This document shows, piece after piece, positions 31,846 to 42,531 of a stretch of DNA of 64,000 nt. Under the pieces are notes generated by a model, which worked only from the letters and a program-made list of their open reading frames with translations, had not been told where the DNA came from and ran no database searches. Source of the DNA: Hyaloraphidium curvatum (taxonomy: Eukaryota > Monoblepharomycota > Hyaloraphidiomycetes > Hyaloraphidiales > Hyaloraphidiaceae); NCBI GenBank assembly GCA_025558095.1, contig JAIVFI010000001.1, positions 882,501-946,500 on the forward strand, given 5' to 3'. Position 1 is the first letter of the stretch. The number at the start of each line of letters is the position of its first letter. Made by a program: the position numbers and the translations under genes.

Positions 31846-32494
31846 ATGGAAGAGAAGCGAATCATCGCCAGGCTGCACAAAGAGACGGTTCTGCTCACGC
31901 GGGAGCTCGAACGGCTCGGACGCGTCGCGCAGCGGCACAAGGAGCTCGACGTCGGCCTCGTCCGGCAGCTCGGGGGGCAGCGCCGCCGTCCGGACAGGGC
32001 CGTATCTATACCGGACTGCAAGCCCATGCCCCCAACGAGTCGGCCCAAGCCGAGTGCAGCAGCCGGCTGCGCATGTGCGGCCCGGGCGGTGGACTCCGAT
32101 TCCGCCCGACGGGTCCGCGAGCTGACGGCAAAGCTGGAGAACGAACAACGACGAAATCGCAAGCTCCTCGAGGTAAAGAGATCGCAACTATTGGCTATGC
32201 TTCGGGCACTAAAACATCCATGCTCTCAAGGCGCTGGAACAGACCACCGCGGAGAACCAGACCTTGCGAGAGGAGCTGGCGGCGCCCGCACCACACGCCC
32301 ACCAGCCGGCATCCACATTCGATCCCTGGGCCGAAATCTTGGAAGAGGTCAGGAAGGTGGGTGACGTGGGGCAAGATCTGGTCCAGCCAGGAGCTGACGC
32401 CGGTGAACACGCCCAGGCCCAAAGGCGACATGCTTCATTCCTCGCCTCGCCCTACTCCTCCACCACGTCTTCCTCCGCACCGTCGGAGAGATAG
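31846..32494 (+). CDS. Small coiled-coil protein, unknown
   Basis: ATG 31846 opens MEEKRIIARLHKETVLLTRE, a helical, charged segment. A Pro/Arg-rich linker and a second helical stretch (VRELTAKLENEQRRNRKLLE) follow. The intron 32173-32230 (58 nt, GTAAAG...AAG) is phase 0 and continues the heptad pattern as ALEQTTAENQTLREEL, which supports the splice. The tail (DPWAEILEEVRKVGDVGQDL) is acidic. The resulting ~195-residue protein resembles no family I can name. With the stop at 32492-32494 its coding end overlaps the convergent RBBP5 coding end by 43 bp; an alternative 3' splice could shorten it. Confidence 0.5.
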
Positions 32495-34034
32495 TCGTCC
32501 AGCGGGGCCAGGTTGGGCGCGAGCGACGAGGTCTTCCGCCGCTTGCGGGGGCTTTGGAGCTTCTCCGCCGGCTCCTCCCCGTCCGCGGAATCCGCGAGCT
32601 CGGAGCCGCTGTCTTCCAGGGCCGCGACGGGAGCGATGGTCGTGATGTCGGGAAACTCCTCGGGCGGCTCGACCAAGCCGTGGATCTTTTGCCGGGTGAG
32701 GGCGTCGTCGGCGACCTGCGGTGCGGCAACGGTCAGAGGTGCGAGAAGCTGGGTTCTTTGTTGGACACACAATGTCGAACTCGTCCTCCATTTCCCTGTA
32801 GTCCGTGTTCTCCTCGACCTCCCGAAAGTCCGGGGCAAAGGCGCTCCAGTTCTCCTCCGTGCTGTTTGCCCAGATGTAGACGCGGTCTTCCTGCGAGACG
32901 GTCGCGATGATCGGCCGGAACGGGTGCCACTGGGAGCGCGGCAAGGCGCGCCAATGAGGTCGAGGTTTCGTCGTCGGTCAGTCGATTTCGCTGGAAGGGC
33001 GTTTGACGCGCGACACCCACGGCCAGATCCCTCAGAGTCCCGCCCTCGGGCGGCCCGTTTAGCTTCCGGACCAGGTTGCCCATGGCCCTGTCCCAGATGT
33101 ACAGCTCGTGCGACCCGCGCGACTGCGACGCGCCGACGACGTAGTCCTCCCCCGGGCTGAAGCAGCACGTCGTCCACTGGCAGCCCTCGACGTTGTCCCT
33201 GTACTTGACTGTCGCGGCCACCTCCGGGATGCCGGTCTTTGCGTCCAGCGGCATGGCGCGGATGACCTTGTCGGTCGCGTTGACGAGCAGGTGGCGGCCG
33301 CGGCGGCCCACGGCGATGCCCTTGACGCCGACGCGGTTCTCGAGGCGCGTCTGGAAGACGACCTTGCGGTCGGCGGTCGAGACGACCGCCAGCAGGCCCT
33401 TTGAGTTGCCGACGTAGATCCAGACCCCGCTGCGCGAGAAGCACGCGACGTAGGTGGTCATGTCGGGCGCGCCGTGCTCGCTGGACGCGGTCAGCAGCCA
33501 CGCGACGTGCCAGCAGGCGGGCACCTACTCGCCGAGGCCGCCGACCGGGCCGCCTGCGCCCTCCGGCGGCTCGCCCTCGACAAAGATCGGCAGCAAGCGC
33601 GGGGCGTCGCCCTGGCCGCCGAGCTCGACCAGACACGGCACGTAGGTGGCCGCGCACACCAGCAGCGAGGAGGCGTCGCGCGGGTGGAAGCATGCGGCGG
33701 CCACGGGAGCCGGGAAGCGCAGCGTGCGGGTTCTTGCGCCCCGTGCGAGGTCCCACACGCACACGCGGTGGTCGCCGGCCGACAGCAGCGCGGCGCCGCC
33801 GGGCGCCCACGCGAGCGCGACGACTTTGCCGGCGTGCGGCGGGCCGAGCACGCGGGCGGGCGCGCGCGCGGCCTCGACGTCCCACACGGCGAGCTGCCCC
33901 TCGCCGCCGCCCAGCGCGAGGTAGTTGCCGCGGCGGCTGAACGCGCACAGCGCAGGCGAGTGGCGCGGCAGCACGAGCGTCGCCGTCACCGCCGCGGGCA
34001 GGTCGCCGCCCTCGGGCAGGAGTTCCAGGTTCAT
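32452..34034 (-). CDS. RBBP5: COMPASS/MLL complex subunit RBBP5 (Swd1)
   Basis: RBBP5 is a WD40 scaffold that, with ASH2L, WDR5 and DPY30, activates histone H3K4 methyltransferases. Exon 1 (MNLELLPEG..., ALCAFSRRGNYLALGGGEGQ) ends just before an intron of 50 nt (33480-33529, GTAGGT...CAG). The next exon has FSRSGVWIYVGNSKGLLAVV and YRDNVEGCQWTTCCFSPGED. A further intron joins LRDLA to WHPFRPIIATVSQEDRVYIW and ENWSAFAPDFREVEEN, the RBBP5 signature, then DYREMEDEFDI. The acidic/basic C-terminal tail (PRKRRKTSSLAPNLAPLDDY) ends at TAG 32452. Exon 1 is extremely GC-rich. The gene is divergent from WDR4 with 27 bp between start codons. Confidence 0.92.
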
Positions 34035-34061
34035 TCTACCTCCCCTACTTAATTAAACGTG
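34035..34061. promoter_or_regulatory. 27-bp divergent intergenic space RBBP5/WDR4
   Basis: Start codons of RBBP5 (34034, minus) and WDR4 (34062, plus) are 27 bp apart; the sequence is AT-rich (TACTTAATTAAACG) inside a very GC-rich context. It is a candidate bidirectional initiation element. If an alternative WDR4 start at 34107 is used, the space grows to 72 bp. Confidence 0.4.
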
Positions 34062-35730
34062 ATGGTCCTTGTGTCCCAAACAACCATTACTCGCAGTAAA
34101 CAACCGATGGGGAGAGCGCAGCGGCTGGCGGCGCACCCGCAGCGGCGCTCGCTGCTCGCCGCCGCGTGCGGCCGCGGCTTTGCCGTCGTCGACCTCGCCG
34201 TCCCCGCAATCGTCGCCGTCCCGTCGCCCGCAGACCTCCACGGCGCCGCCGTGCGCGCACTTGCCTTCGTGCCCGGCCCCGGCGGCGACGGGCTACTCGT
34301 GACCGTCGGCGACGACAAGGAGGCGCGGCTGTGGCGGGCAAACGGGGGCGCCGCGCAGCTGCTGGGGTCCAAGCGGCTCGTCAAGCGCGCAAACGCCCTG
34401 GCCGTGGTCGCCGCCGCGGACCCGGCGTGGGCGGACACGCCGGCCGACGCCGAGAACGATGCCTCGCCGGTCGTGCTCATCGCGGACAAGTTCGGCGACG
34501 TGTACAGGCTCTCGCTCAACGACATTCGCCGGCCTTCGCACGTGCTGCCCCAGACCAGGGTCAAGGTCCTCGCCGGCGACGAGGAGGGCGCCGCCAACCT
34601 CGCCATGGGCCACGTGTCCATGCTGACCGACATCGTGGGATTACTTCGGCTCCGGCCCGCCGGCACCATCTAACAGCCAACCTGAACAGGCCCTGGACCC
34701 CGCCCGCGGCCTCGTCTTCACGGCCGACCGGGACGAGCACATCCGGATTACGAGCTATCCCAAGATGTACAACATCCACGGCTACCTGCTGGGCCACGAG
34801 CAGTGCGTAGATTGCCGCAAACGGCGCGCCAATCCGTCTCACCTGCCGAAACAACCATCCAGATTCGTCTCCAACATCCAGATCGTCCCGCACTCCCCCC
34901 GCCACCTCGTGTCCGGCGGAGGGGACCCCTTCTTGATCCTCTGGGACACTGAACGCCAGCGTCCGGTGGCGAAGCTGGACCTGTCGGACATAGTCGAGGC
35001 GCGGGGCGGGCTCGTGTCGGCGGCCGAGGCCACGGCAAAAGCCGCGGGCCTCGAAAAAGCTCAACTGCGGCCCGCCTTTCACAACAGAAGGCATCAGAAG
35101 AAGGGGCCTGCGGGAGCTGGTGGTCCGGAAGAACCGACAGAAGGCGACGCCGCCGCGGAGGCCCCAGCGGAGGACCTCGCCGCGGACGGTCGGGACAAAC
35201 TCTCCGTCGCCCGCATTGCCGTGTCGGGAGACGGCCATGCAGCCGTCCTCCTCGAAAAGTGGGTTTCCGTGTCCCAACTGCACTACACGTGGCTGAGCGT
35301 TTGTCCGTGCAGTTTCCCCCACGCCCTCGTCTACCCTCCGCTGCCCGCCGGTGCGGGCCTCCCTCTTGGCGAGCCTGCCGTCATCGATCTCGGCGGCATC
35401 CAGCCCGTGGATGCGGCTTTCGACGGAGACTTGCGCCTGTGGATTGCCATGCTGGAAGGTCCGCCTTTGACGCTGTGGAAGCTTGGCGCCGCGGGGAACG
35501 CGTGGGAGCCGGTGTTGGCGGATCCCGTGCTGGACCTCGCCAGCAAGGCGGTTGCAGACGTTCCCGACGCACCAGCAAACGGTGCGAAAGCGACGCCGGA
35601 AACCGCGGTGGACTTTTTCCCTTTCGGCAAGATCCGGAAGACGATGGGGGAAGAGAGCGGCGACGAAGGGGGTGAAGACTTCGGGGAACCGCAGCAGGGC
35701 GGAGGGCGGAAGAAGCGGGCCAAGCGATAG
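34062..35730 (+). CDS. WDR4: tRNA (guanine-N7)-methyltransferase non-catalytic subunit WDR4/TRM82
   Basis: A WD40 protein that partners METTL1/Trm8 to make m7G46 in tRNA. Landmarks: ALAFVPGPGGDGLLVTVGDD followed by KEARLWRANG, ADKFGDVYRLSLND, and GHVSMLTDI. The last joins by a phase-0 intron (about 34636-34690, GTGGGA...CAG) to LDPARGLVFTADRDEHIRI. Then come GYLLGHEQCV, IQIVPHSPRHLVSGGGDPFL and WDTERQRPVAKL. The GHVSML...TADRDEHIR pair is the family hallmark. The C-terminal part holds a charged insertion (about 35080-35210) and ends in a Lys/Arg-rich tail (GGGRKKRAKR). The stop at 35728-35730 is 9 nt from the convergent SEC6 stop. Confidence 0.9.
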
Positions 35731-35739
35731 CCGTTGGGT

Positions 35740-38173
35740 TCAGCGTCCCAGTCGTCCAAAGTACGAAGGGTCGCCCAGATTTACCCTCTGGCCCGACATT
35801 TTGGATCGCAGGTCGCTCATGACCTGTGTGGGCGTGGGCGTGGGCGGCTGAGCCAAATCGCCCGGCGAGTCGCCCGCCTTCACCCACCTCGGCAACCTGG
35901 TTCTTGTCCAAATCGTCGCGCTTGGAAAGCACGTCTTCGAGGTACGCGCCGGGCATGTCCGGGTAGGCTTTCCACGCGGCATACGCGTCGAGGAACAAGA
36001 GTCCGGGCTGGCTCAGGAGCACCGACACGATCTTGTCCACGGCCTCGAAGGCGCCCTTGACCCGCTTCTCGTTCCGGTACTTGGTGAAGAACGCTTCGGC
36101 ATCGGCGAGGTCCCGCTTCAGCCGGTCCGCGCAGAGCCCGGCCTTGTAGCGCGCCGACTTGTTCCGGAAAGCATCGAGGTACATGATGACGAAGCGGTCA
36201 AGCAGCTCCGCAAAGAGCTTCGTGAACAGGTACTCCTGCATGTGCGCCTGGAAGTCGTTGCAGTAGTCCTCCAGCGTCCCCAGCACGAGCCTCATGAGGT
36301 CCTCGCTGTACCACTGCTGGCAGTGGAGCTGTCCCACGGCCGGCTTCGTGTCGTTGAGCGCCACTTCGACCAGCACGGTGTAGGCCCGCTTGGCGACGCG
36401 CATGAAGCCGTCCTGCGTGCTCCCCAGCGATTGGTTCATCTCGGCCCGGTACTCCTCCCCCGCGAAAGGATCCAGCTTCTTCACGATGACCTCGGTAAAC
36501 TCGGTCGCGCGGTAGCAGTCGTTGGCGAGGGCCATGACGTACTCGGGAAAGCCTTTCGGGGACTCGGCCGGCTTCGTGAGCAGCTTCTGGAACTCGGCGT
36601 CCAACACGCCGAGCCACTTTGTCTGGAACTCCTCGAGGGATCTGCAGCACTCCGAAACGACGTCGTACAGGAGGCGGTCCCTCCCCGTCGCCGCGGCAAT
36701 GTCGATCTGCTGGTTCACCATCTGGAACATAATGACCGGGCTCGCCGTGCCGTAGATGCCGTTGTTCTCCTCCGGGGGCTCCTCGCGCGCGCAGAACTGG
36801 CGCATCTCCGTCACAAACAGGTTGCCCATCCACTCGTCCAGCTTCGTCCTGATGAGCTTCAGGTAGTCGTTGACCAGCTGCTGCTCCTTGCCGTCCAAAA
36901 GCTCCGGCATGAGCACCTCCTCCGAGACGCCGAGCCGAACCCGCATGTCGTCGTAGTAGTCCCTGACCCATTTCAGAAGCCGCAGGATCGACCCTGCATC
37001 CAAGTAGTTGGCCACAATCCTGTTCAGCAGGTCGTAAACGTGGATGTGGTACCGGAGGACAAAGAAGGGGAAGATGCCCCATCGCCTCGGGAACAGCGGG
37101 GCGACGTCGTCGTACACCACCGTCAGATCGTCGACGACAAAGTCCATGTGGTCCAAAGTGCCGAGCAGATCGCGCGAAAAGGGGGCGATGGCCTCCTGGA
37201 ACCTGGCCGCCACCGTTTCCTGGAGGATCTCCTTGAACCGGCTCAGGTACCCCTTGGGCGTCCGCCCGACCGTAGACACGTGGTCCGGACTCGGCAGCAC
37301 GGCCGGGTCCGACGGCTGAGCGTGCCCAATCATCTCGTCCAGGCGCTCCTCCGCCTCGATGATCTTTGCCAGGCGAACCACCACGGAAGGCTGCTTCGCC
37401 TGCACGAGGTCCAACACGTGGTGCGCAAGATCCCAGAGGTAATCCGCAAACTCCGCGACGACGTAATCCAGTCTCCGAAAGTATTGCTGGCAATGGGTTC
37501 AGCCGTTTCAGGGATGCCGAATCTTCGCGCGGGAAAGGCCCACCTGCAAGGTCAGAATCACGTCCGCCGAGGACCTCTTCGAGCGCTCCATGGTCGAGTT
37601 TCTAAAAGCCTCCAGGTGCACAATCTCGTAGTGGATCGGCAGCAGATGTTCCGCGGGGCCCAGAAGGTCGCGCCGCTGCTCGGTGAGGAGGGCCGAGACG
37701 CGTGCCACCCGTTCGTTCAGGCTCTGGAACTGCTCCATGTGCTCCTTCGTTGACAGGAAGTTGCGGTGTGTCCTCGATATCTTTTTGATCTTCGGGTAGT
37801 TCTGCACCATGGTCTGCGCGTCATTGGACAGCCGGTCCACGGTCTCGAGGTTCCGTCCGATCGCGTCCATGTCGTCGCGCGTGGTCGACAGCAGGGCCAG
37901 GGCGCGAACGGCGTCGTCCACCTGCGTCTGGACCGCAGTTTTGAGCTGCGCGTCGATGCTGGCCTTCTCCGCGACCAGCTTGCGCTTGAACGCCAGGAGA
38001 CGGTCAAAGTCTCCGTGCTTGAAACGCTCGCTAATCTGCTGCGCGGCCGCTTCGTGTGCATCTGCCACCGTCTGGGACTCGAGCTGCAGCTGGAATGCAG
38101 CCGCAGGATCCCGCGCGGACCCGTTCATGGTTGGAGACGGCGCCGCGGTCCGGCGGAGCTTGGAGCTGATCAT
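35740..38173 (-). CDS. SEC6: Exocyst subunit SEC6 (EXOC3)
   Basis: SEC6 is a core subunit of the exocyst, which tethers secretory vesicles to the plasma membrane. Exon 1 (MISSKLRRTAAPSPTMNGSA) has long helices: FDRLLAFKRKLVAEKASIDA, then NYPKIKKISRTHRNFLSTKE and the family-typical HYEIVHLEAFRNSTM. The second exon continues YFRRLDYVVAEFADYLWDLA, RWGIFPFFVLRYH, LLKWVRDYYDDM, LYDVVSECCRSLEEFQTKW, YLFTKLFAELLDRFVIMYLD, then KYRNEKRVKGAFEAVDKIV. A short last exon ends MSGQRVNLGDPSYFGRLGR. Total about 750 residues, the expected length. I chose ATG 38173; ATG 38128 (MNGSARD) is an alternative. TFIIIC90 ends 13 bp upstream on the same strand. Confidence 0.9.
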
Positions 38174-38186
38174 CACCCCCCGCCGC

Positions 38187-41100
38187 TCACGACTCCTTCA
38201 TTGCTATAGCAAGCCGTTCGCCGCAATACAAGCACTGATCGTAGGCACGCAAAACACCCTCGAGCACAGTGCCGGCAAAGTGCCGGGGCAGCAGCGTCCG
38301 CTTGCGGCAACCAGTGCAGATCCGCACGTACGGGGTGCTGATGACCGTCATCGTGACGGAGCAACGTTCCCACGCGTGTCCTTTCGCGCACGTTGCCTTC
38401 CACGGCGAGTCCAACGGCAGAAACTCCTGGCACGCCGGACAGCGTTCCCTCAGAGGGAGTCCGGTTGGGGCGCTTTTGGAAAGCATTGCGTTGACGGCGG
38501 CCAGCTCGGGCGCGACGTCGATCGACGGAGATGCAAGCCCCCCGTCGCCGACGAGCAGCTCGCACAGATCCTTGACCGTCGGGAGGAGGTCCGGAAAGGC
38601 ATCCGGGTTCAGCAGCACGTAGTCGCACAGAGTCATGAGCGAATGAGAGATCGCGTCTGGCTCGGTAAACTGTTAGCTCCGGCAAGCCGCAGGGCGGGAG
38701 GACGTCTACCATTTGCACCCTCTGCAACGGAAAGCCGCAAGACGCGCTCCAGCCACCTCATCAGGCCGTCCGTATGGTGCAGATGGATCATGTCAAAGTT
38801 CCGCGCCAAGGCCATGGAGGACCCCAGATCGAACACCTGCACGAAGAGCCTCTGACGGTTAGGCCGACGAAGTGCACGGGGAACGAAAGCAAACCTTCAT
38901 GCTCGCCAAGACCGTGTTGAGAACCCGCAGCTTGTTGAGCTGCACGCTGTGGAACCAGTAAGACCGGAGCACGTCGAGGTGGTTCGACAACTTGGCGGTA
39001 GGACTTGCATCTGGCTCGACCGAGCTCGGGGTGGCAAGATTCCCAAACACCGACGATCCGTCGGTCATGTGATCGACGGAAGGTGGCGAAAGGAGAGCGA
39101 CCGTTCGAGCGACCAAGGTGCTTTCGGGCGCGACTTGCTCTTCCTCCGGAGCAACCCGCTGTGCAGACATCTCGTTGACGACGTCGATCGCAAAGGCCGT
39201 AGATGAACATCGGTCCACTGGGAAAAGAAGAGGCGTCAGGATTGTGCAGTACTTGGAACCGAAAAACACCGACGGATTCGAGGATCCGCGAGCTCATGCT
39301 GCAGCCAATCCAAGAGACCGAGCTTGCCTTCGCTCGACACCGTCCTGAACAGGACGTACGAGACCGCCTTGATGGCAATCTTGAACTCGACGTCGGCGAC
39401 GGACTGCAGGCTGCGGAGCAGGCTGTCAATCGCACTCTCGAGAACGTGTGGCAGAAGAACCTAAAGTGGACCGCCTGTATCGAGCCGAACTTCGACGGTG
39501 ACAATCCGAGCAACCGAGCCTGGGTGGGATACGGTCGAAGTACCGTGCTCTTGCTGGCATCTCGTGCGTCGCGCTGGACGGTGATGGGGTTCTCCAATGG
39601 CCCAGGTATGGCAGCATTCCCCTCCTGGTCGCCATCGCCCTCGTCATCGTCAGCCGACGCCTCGAAAACTCGATGACGCAGAAGAGCCCCATAGAATTCG
39701 GAGGTCTTGTTGTCTGCAACATCCAGTGCCGCGGTGGAGGCATCGATCACATAGACGGCCCCATCGAGAGTGATGAGCTCCAGCGCTGTCCCGGTGGTGT
39801 TCCATGCGACCCCTGGAGATGGAGTCAGTGGGCGAAGCCCGAACATCCACCGCAAACACCGCTGCGCACCGACGATGGGGGTAAAGGAGTCCAGCATCGT
39901 CCTCCACAGCTCCCAACCGTTTGACCTTTTCGATGCAACATGCAGCTGGTTGCCCTTGATCGCAGCAAACCTCCGGCCTTCACGCTGAAAAATGGGTTAG
40001 TATTGGGATGCAGCGCCCGAAAGACTGCGCCCACGCCGCTCTTGGTCCACCGGATCGCCGTGGGAAGTCTGTCATCGCATTCCCACACCCGCTGCCGCGC
40101 CGACTCGACCAGTTGCGGGCCCCTTGAGCCGGTCTCGTCGACTCGGGTTTCCAAGACGTCGAGAGATCCGCTCGAGCCAGCCACAACGAGATTGCTCGCA
40201 CCTGTTGGGGCGATGGACTTTCGGTGGAGCTCCCTCGGATCGACACGCCACGCACCGGTGTCGTCCCACAAAGGCAACCAGCACTGGCGTGTAATCCACG
40301 AGCTAGGTTGCACCTCAAAGGAACCTGTAAAGGCAAACTCTTGGTCGCAGAAGCTGTTGCGGGGGTTCGTTCAAGTGTTGACGCGGCAACAGCGAAGAGA
40401 ATCACCGCCAAACCAATACTGATCCTGCTCTCGTGCCCAGCGTGACAAACGTGTAGCTGCTGCTCGTAGACTCCGCTGTACACGAAGCGGACCACGCGCA
40501 AGCTGAGGTGATCGTTAGTGAAACGCCCATTTCGCGGGCTTCCAATACTTGCATGTGACCTCGGCTGCCTCGAACTCCGCCCTGGTTTCAATGGCTTTCT
40601 TTCCAACGACGTTCTGGAGGATGTCCTTGGAGAAATCAAACATCTGCCGGATTGTCAGTGACTGAGCGAACGCCCGAGTGCGATTGGTAAACGCACGACC
40701 GACCAAGTCCCTCCCAAGGGATCTTCATCGGGCGCGTAGACCACCGCACGTCCGCGAGATGTCACTGCAAGAACCAGTGTCCTGTTCCGAGTGCGCTTTG
40801 CCTTCAGGCGTGATTGCAGACGAGCCGATCGCTTCCGCTCACCCGCCAAGCGGGCTGCAGCCCATGGGAGACCAGCAGGCGGCCACAAACGATTCGGAGG
40901 CGCTCATGTCGGGACGGAATTCGACCTCTTCGTACGCCGGCCGCGGCGCGTCGGTAAGACCAGTGACGTGTCGAACAGACCGATTACTGACCATCGACGA
41001 ACTCGTAGCGGGGCCTGGCACTCGTCCGGGGCAGCTCAATGTCCGCACGGTGGAATGCATTGGTCGTGCTGCCCAGCCGAGGGGTCTGGAGGCGGTGGAG

Positions 41101-41255
41101 ACGTTGGGACGCGGGAATCCAAGCTGCCCGTCGACGCGTTTCCGCACCAGGACGTGCAGGTTACGCGTGGTGATGACCAGCAGGCTGCCAGCATCGCTCC
41201 AGGACAGCGTATCGAGGTTTGCCGCCTGTGTAGGGAACTTTAGGAGGAGGTCCAT
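38187..41255 (-). CDS. TFIIIC subunit with WD40 N-terminus and C-terminal zinc finger (GTF3C4/TFIIIC90-like)
   Basis: TFIIIC recruits TFIIIB and RNA polymerase III to tRNA genes. The C-terminal exon has the TFIIIC zinc-finger domain: CPACQEFLPLDSPWKATCAK, then GHAWERCSVTMTVI and YVRICTGCRKRTLL, then CLYCGERLA. The GH-x-W-x-RC-S-x-T core is diagnostic. The N-terminal exon (start ATG 41255) has LSWSDAGSLLVITTRNLHVL, matching the start of the GTF3C4 propeller, followed by LVLAVTSRGRAVVYAPDEDP. Middle exons encode RALHPNTNPFFS, WNTTGTALELITLDGAVYVI and helical sequence (ADVEFKIAIKAVSYVLFRTV). Many short introns are required and I did not resolve all of them, so the span is reliable but the internal structure is not. 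Confidence 0.78.
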
Positions 41256-41448
41256 CCCCGTTGCCGGCGCGAGTTGGTTGTGGTCCGACCGACCAACACA
41301 ACCCCGTCCGAATCACGGGCTACACCTGCCCATTCCGGACTTTCCAGGCCACGGTGAGATTCATGCCTTTGTTTGCCCCACTTTCGCGTGCCTGACGCGC
41401 GGTCTTCTAGAGTCGTCTCTTCGCCCCGAGTGACATACCAATACTGCG

Positions 41449-41943
41449 ATGGACCGGCTCAAGCGCACCGAGCGGCCCGCCGACTTCGATGGCAATGTCG
41501 CAAACCTTTCCGCCGCCAAGGTTCCTGCCTCGACCAAGGAGACCGGGCCCGGGGGTGTGGATGCGTCCTCTGTTTCGACTTCCGCGTTCGGTGTCAAGCT
41601 GAAGAAGACTCAGCGCCCCGCTGACTGTGAGCGATTCGAACTAGCTACGCCGCCTTGCTCGGCCTGATTTCGCGCGGCAGACGACGGGACACTTCCAAAC
41701 CTGAGCAAGCCGAGCTCGACGGAGACCGAGCCCGAAGCTTCGTTCGCAGGGGTGCAGCTCAAGTCGGTGAGCCAGGTCAAGGACTCCGACGTCTCCACCA
41801 AATCCACCGAGCTCGAGGTGCCGGTTCTTCCGCACAAGGCGCTGAAGAAGGTGGAAGACGGTCCCGCGGCGAAGGAGCTCTCTCTGGCCACCGAAACGCA
41901 AGCCCTGGACCACGGCAAATCCGGTGGCTTGGCCATCGCGTGA
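41449..41943 (+). CDS. Beta-thymosin/WH2-like actin-binding repeat protein
   Basis: Exons 41449-41626 and 41681-41943 join across a 54-nt intron (GTGAGC...CAG) in phase 1. The ~146-residue protein has internal repeats. RLKRTERPADFDGNVANLS recurs as KLKKTQRPADYDGTLPNLS, and weaker LK motifs follow (VQLKSVSQVKD, KALKKVEDG). The LKKT-type core after a short helix is the actin-contacting motif of beta-thymosin and WH2 proteins such as actobindin. The second repeat is split by the intron, and splicing perfectly restores RPADYDG; that is good evidence for both the intron and the repeat. The actin-monomer binding role is inferred from the motif. It is divergent from TFIIIC90 with 193 bp between starts. 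Confidence 0.68.
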
Positions 41944-42531
41944 CATTGAATTGTTGGCGGTTTTGCTGCCATACGGACGTTCGGGGCTCGGACAGATTCA
42001 CAGGTGCGGGGGGAGGGGACAGATGAGGGGAGAACCGCTATGATGGCTATGTTTGATTCCGTTGTCAATGCTACTCTGTTTCGCCATTTCTGCATTGATC
42101 TATGCCAGTCCAGGTAGCTTCTCTTGCGTCCAAGGGTGGGAGTCTACTCTTGAAAACCAATCCGTACGACCTGACGGCGAAACACCGTCTGGGGATCTCC
42201 GACATATTTCGAAGTGCCAAATAATGCCTTATATAGCCTTCCGGTGGTGCTTGAGCTCTGAAACGGTTTGAGGTGTGGGGGAGGGGACCGGCCGCAGCGG
42301 GCAGCCTTCGCGTGGAGGTCGCGCACCTTTCACTTCACTAACCGTTTTTCCTGCCCTGCCCGCGCGGCTCCCCGGGAGCTCCCTCGCCCCGGACTCCGCG
42401 CCGCCGAGCCCGAGGCTGCTCACCCCGCTCGCGCGCGGCCGTCGGGCGGAGGTCGGGGCTCTCCGTTTCGCGCTGCAGACGCGGTTCCACGGGACTGAGA
42501 GACCCGCGACCGCGAGCGCTGTTCGGGCGCC
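41944..42531. other. Intergenic region upstream of the BET gene
   Basis: About 590 bases with no supported gene. The right half (42260-42530) is strongly GC-rich with CpG-like character and probably contains the BET gene promoter and 5' UTR. Nothing else is recognised. Confidence 0.4.

Noticed and set aside
31810-32364. Reading the 31846 gene straight through without an intron (stop at 32364)
   Set aside because: The 58-nt GT-AG intron at 32173-32230 preserves the heptad pattern across the joint, while read-through gives Arg/Gly/Pro-rich sequence.
32452-33948. 498-codon Arg-rich minus-strand frame
   Set aside because: Alternate frame over RBBP5 exon 1, caused by very high GC; the RBBP5 frame carries the conserved motifs. 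Only its 3' end coincides with RBBP5.
36242-37753. 503-codon plus-strand frame opposite SEC6
   Set aside because: Antisense of conserved SEC6 exons; His/Val/Leu-rich with no domain.
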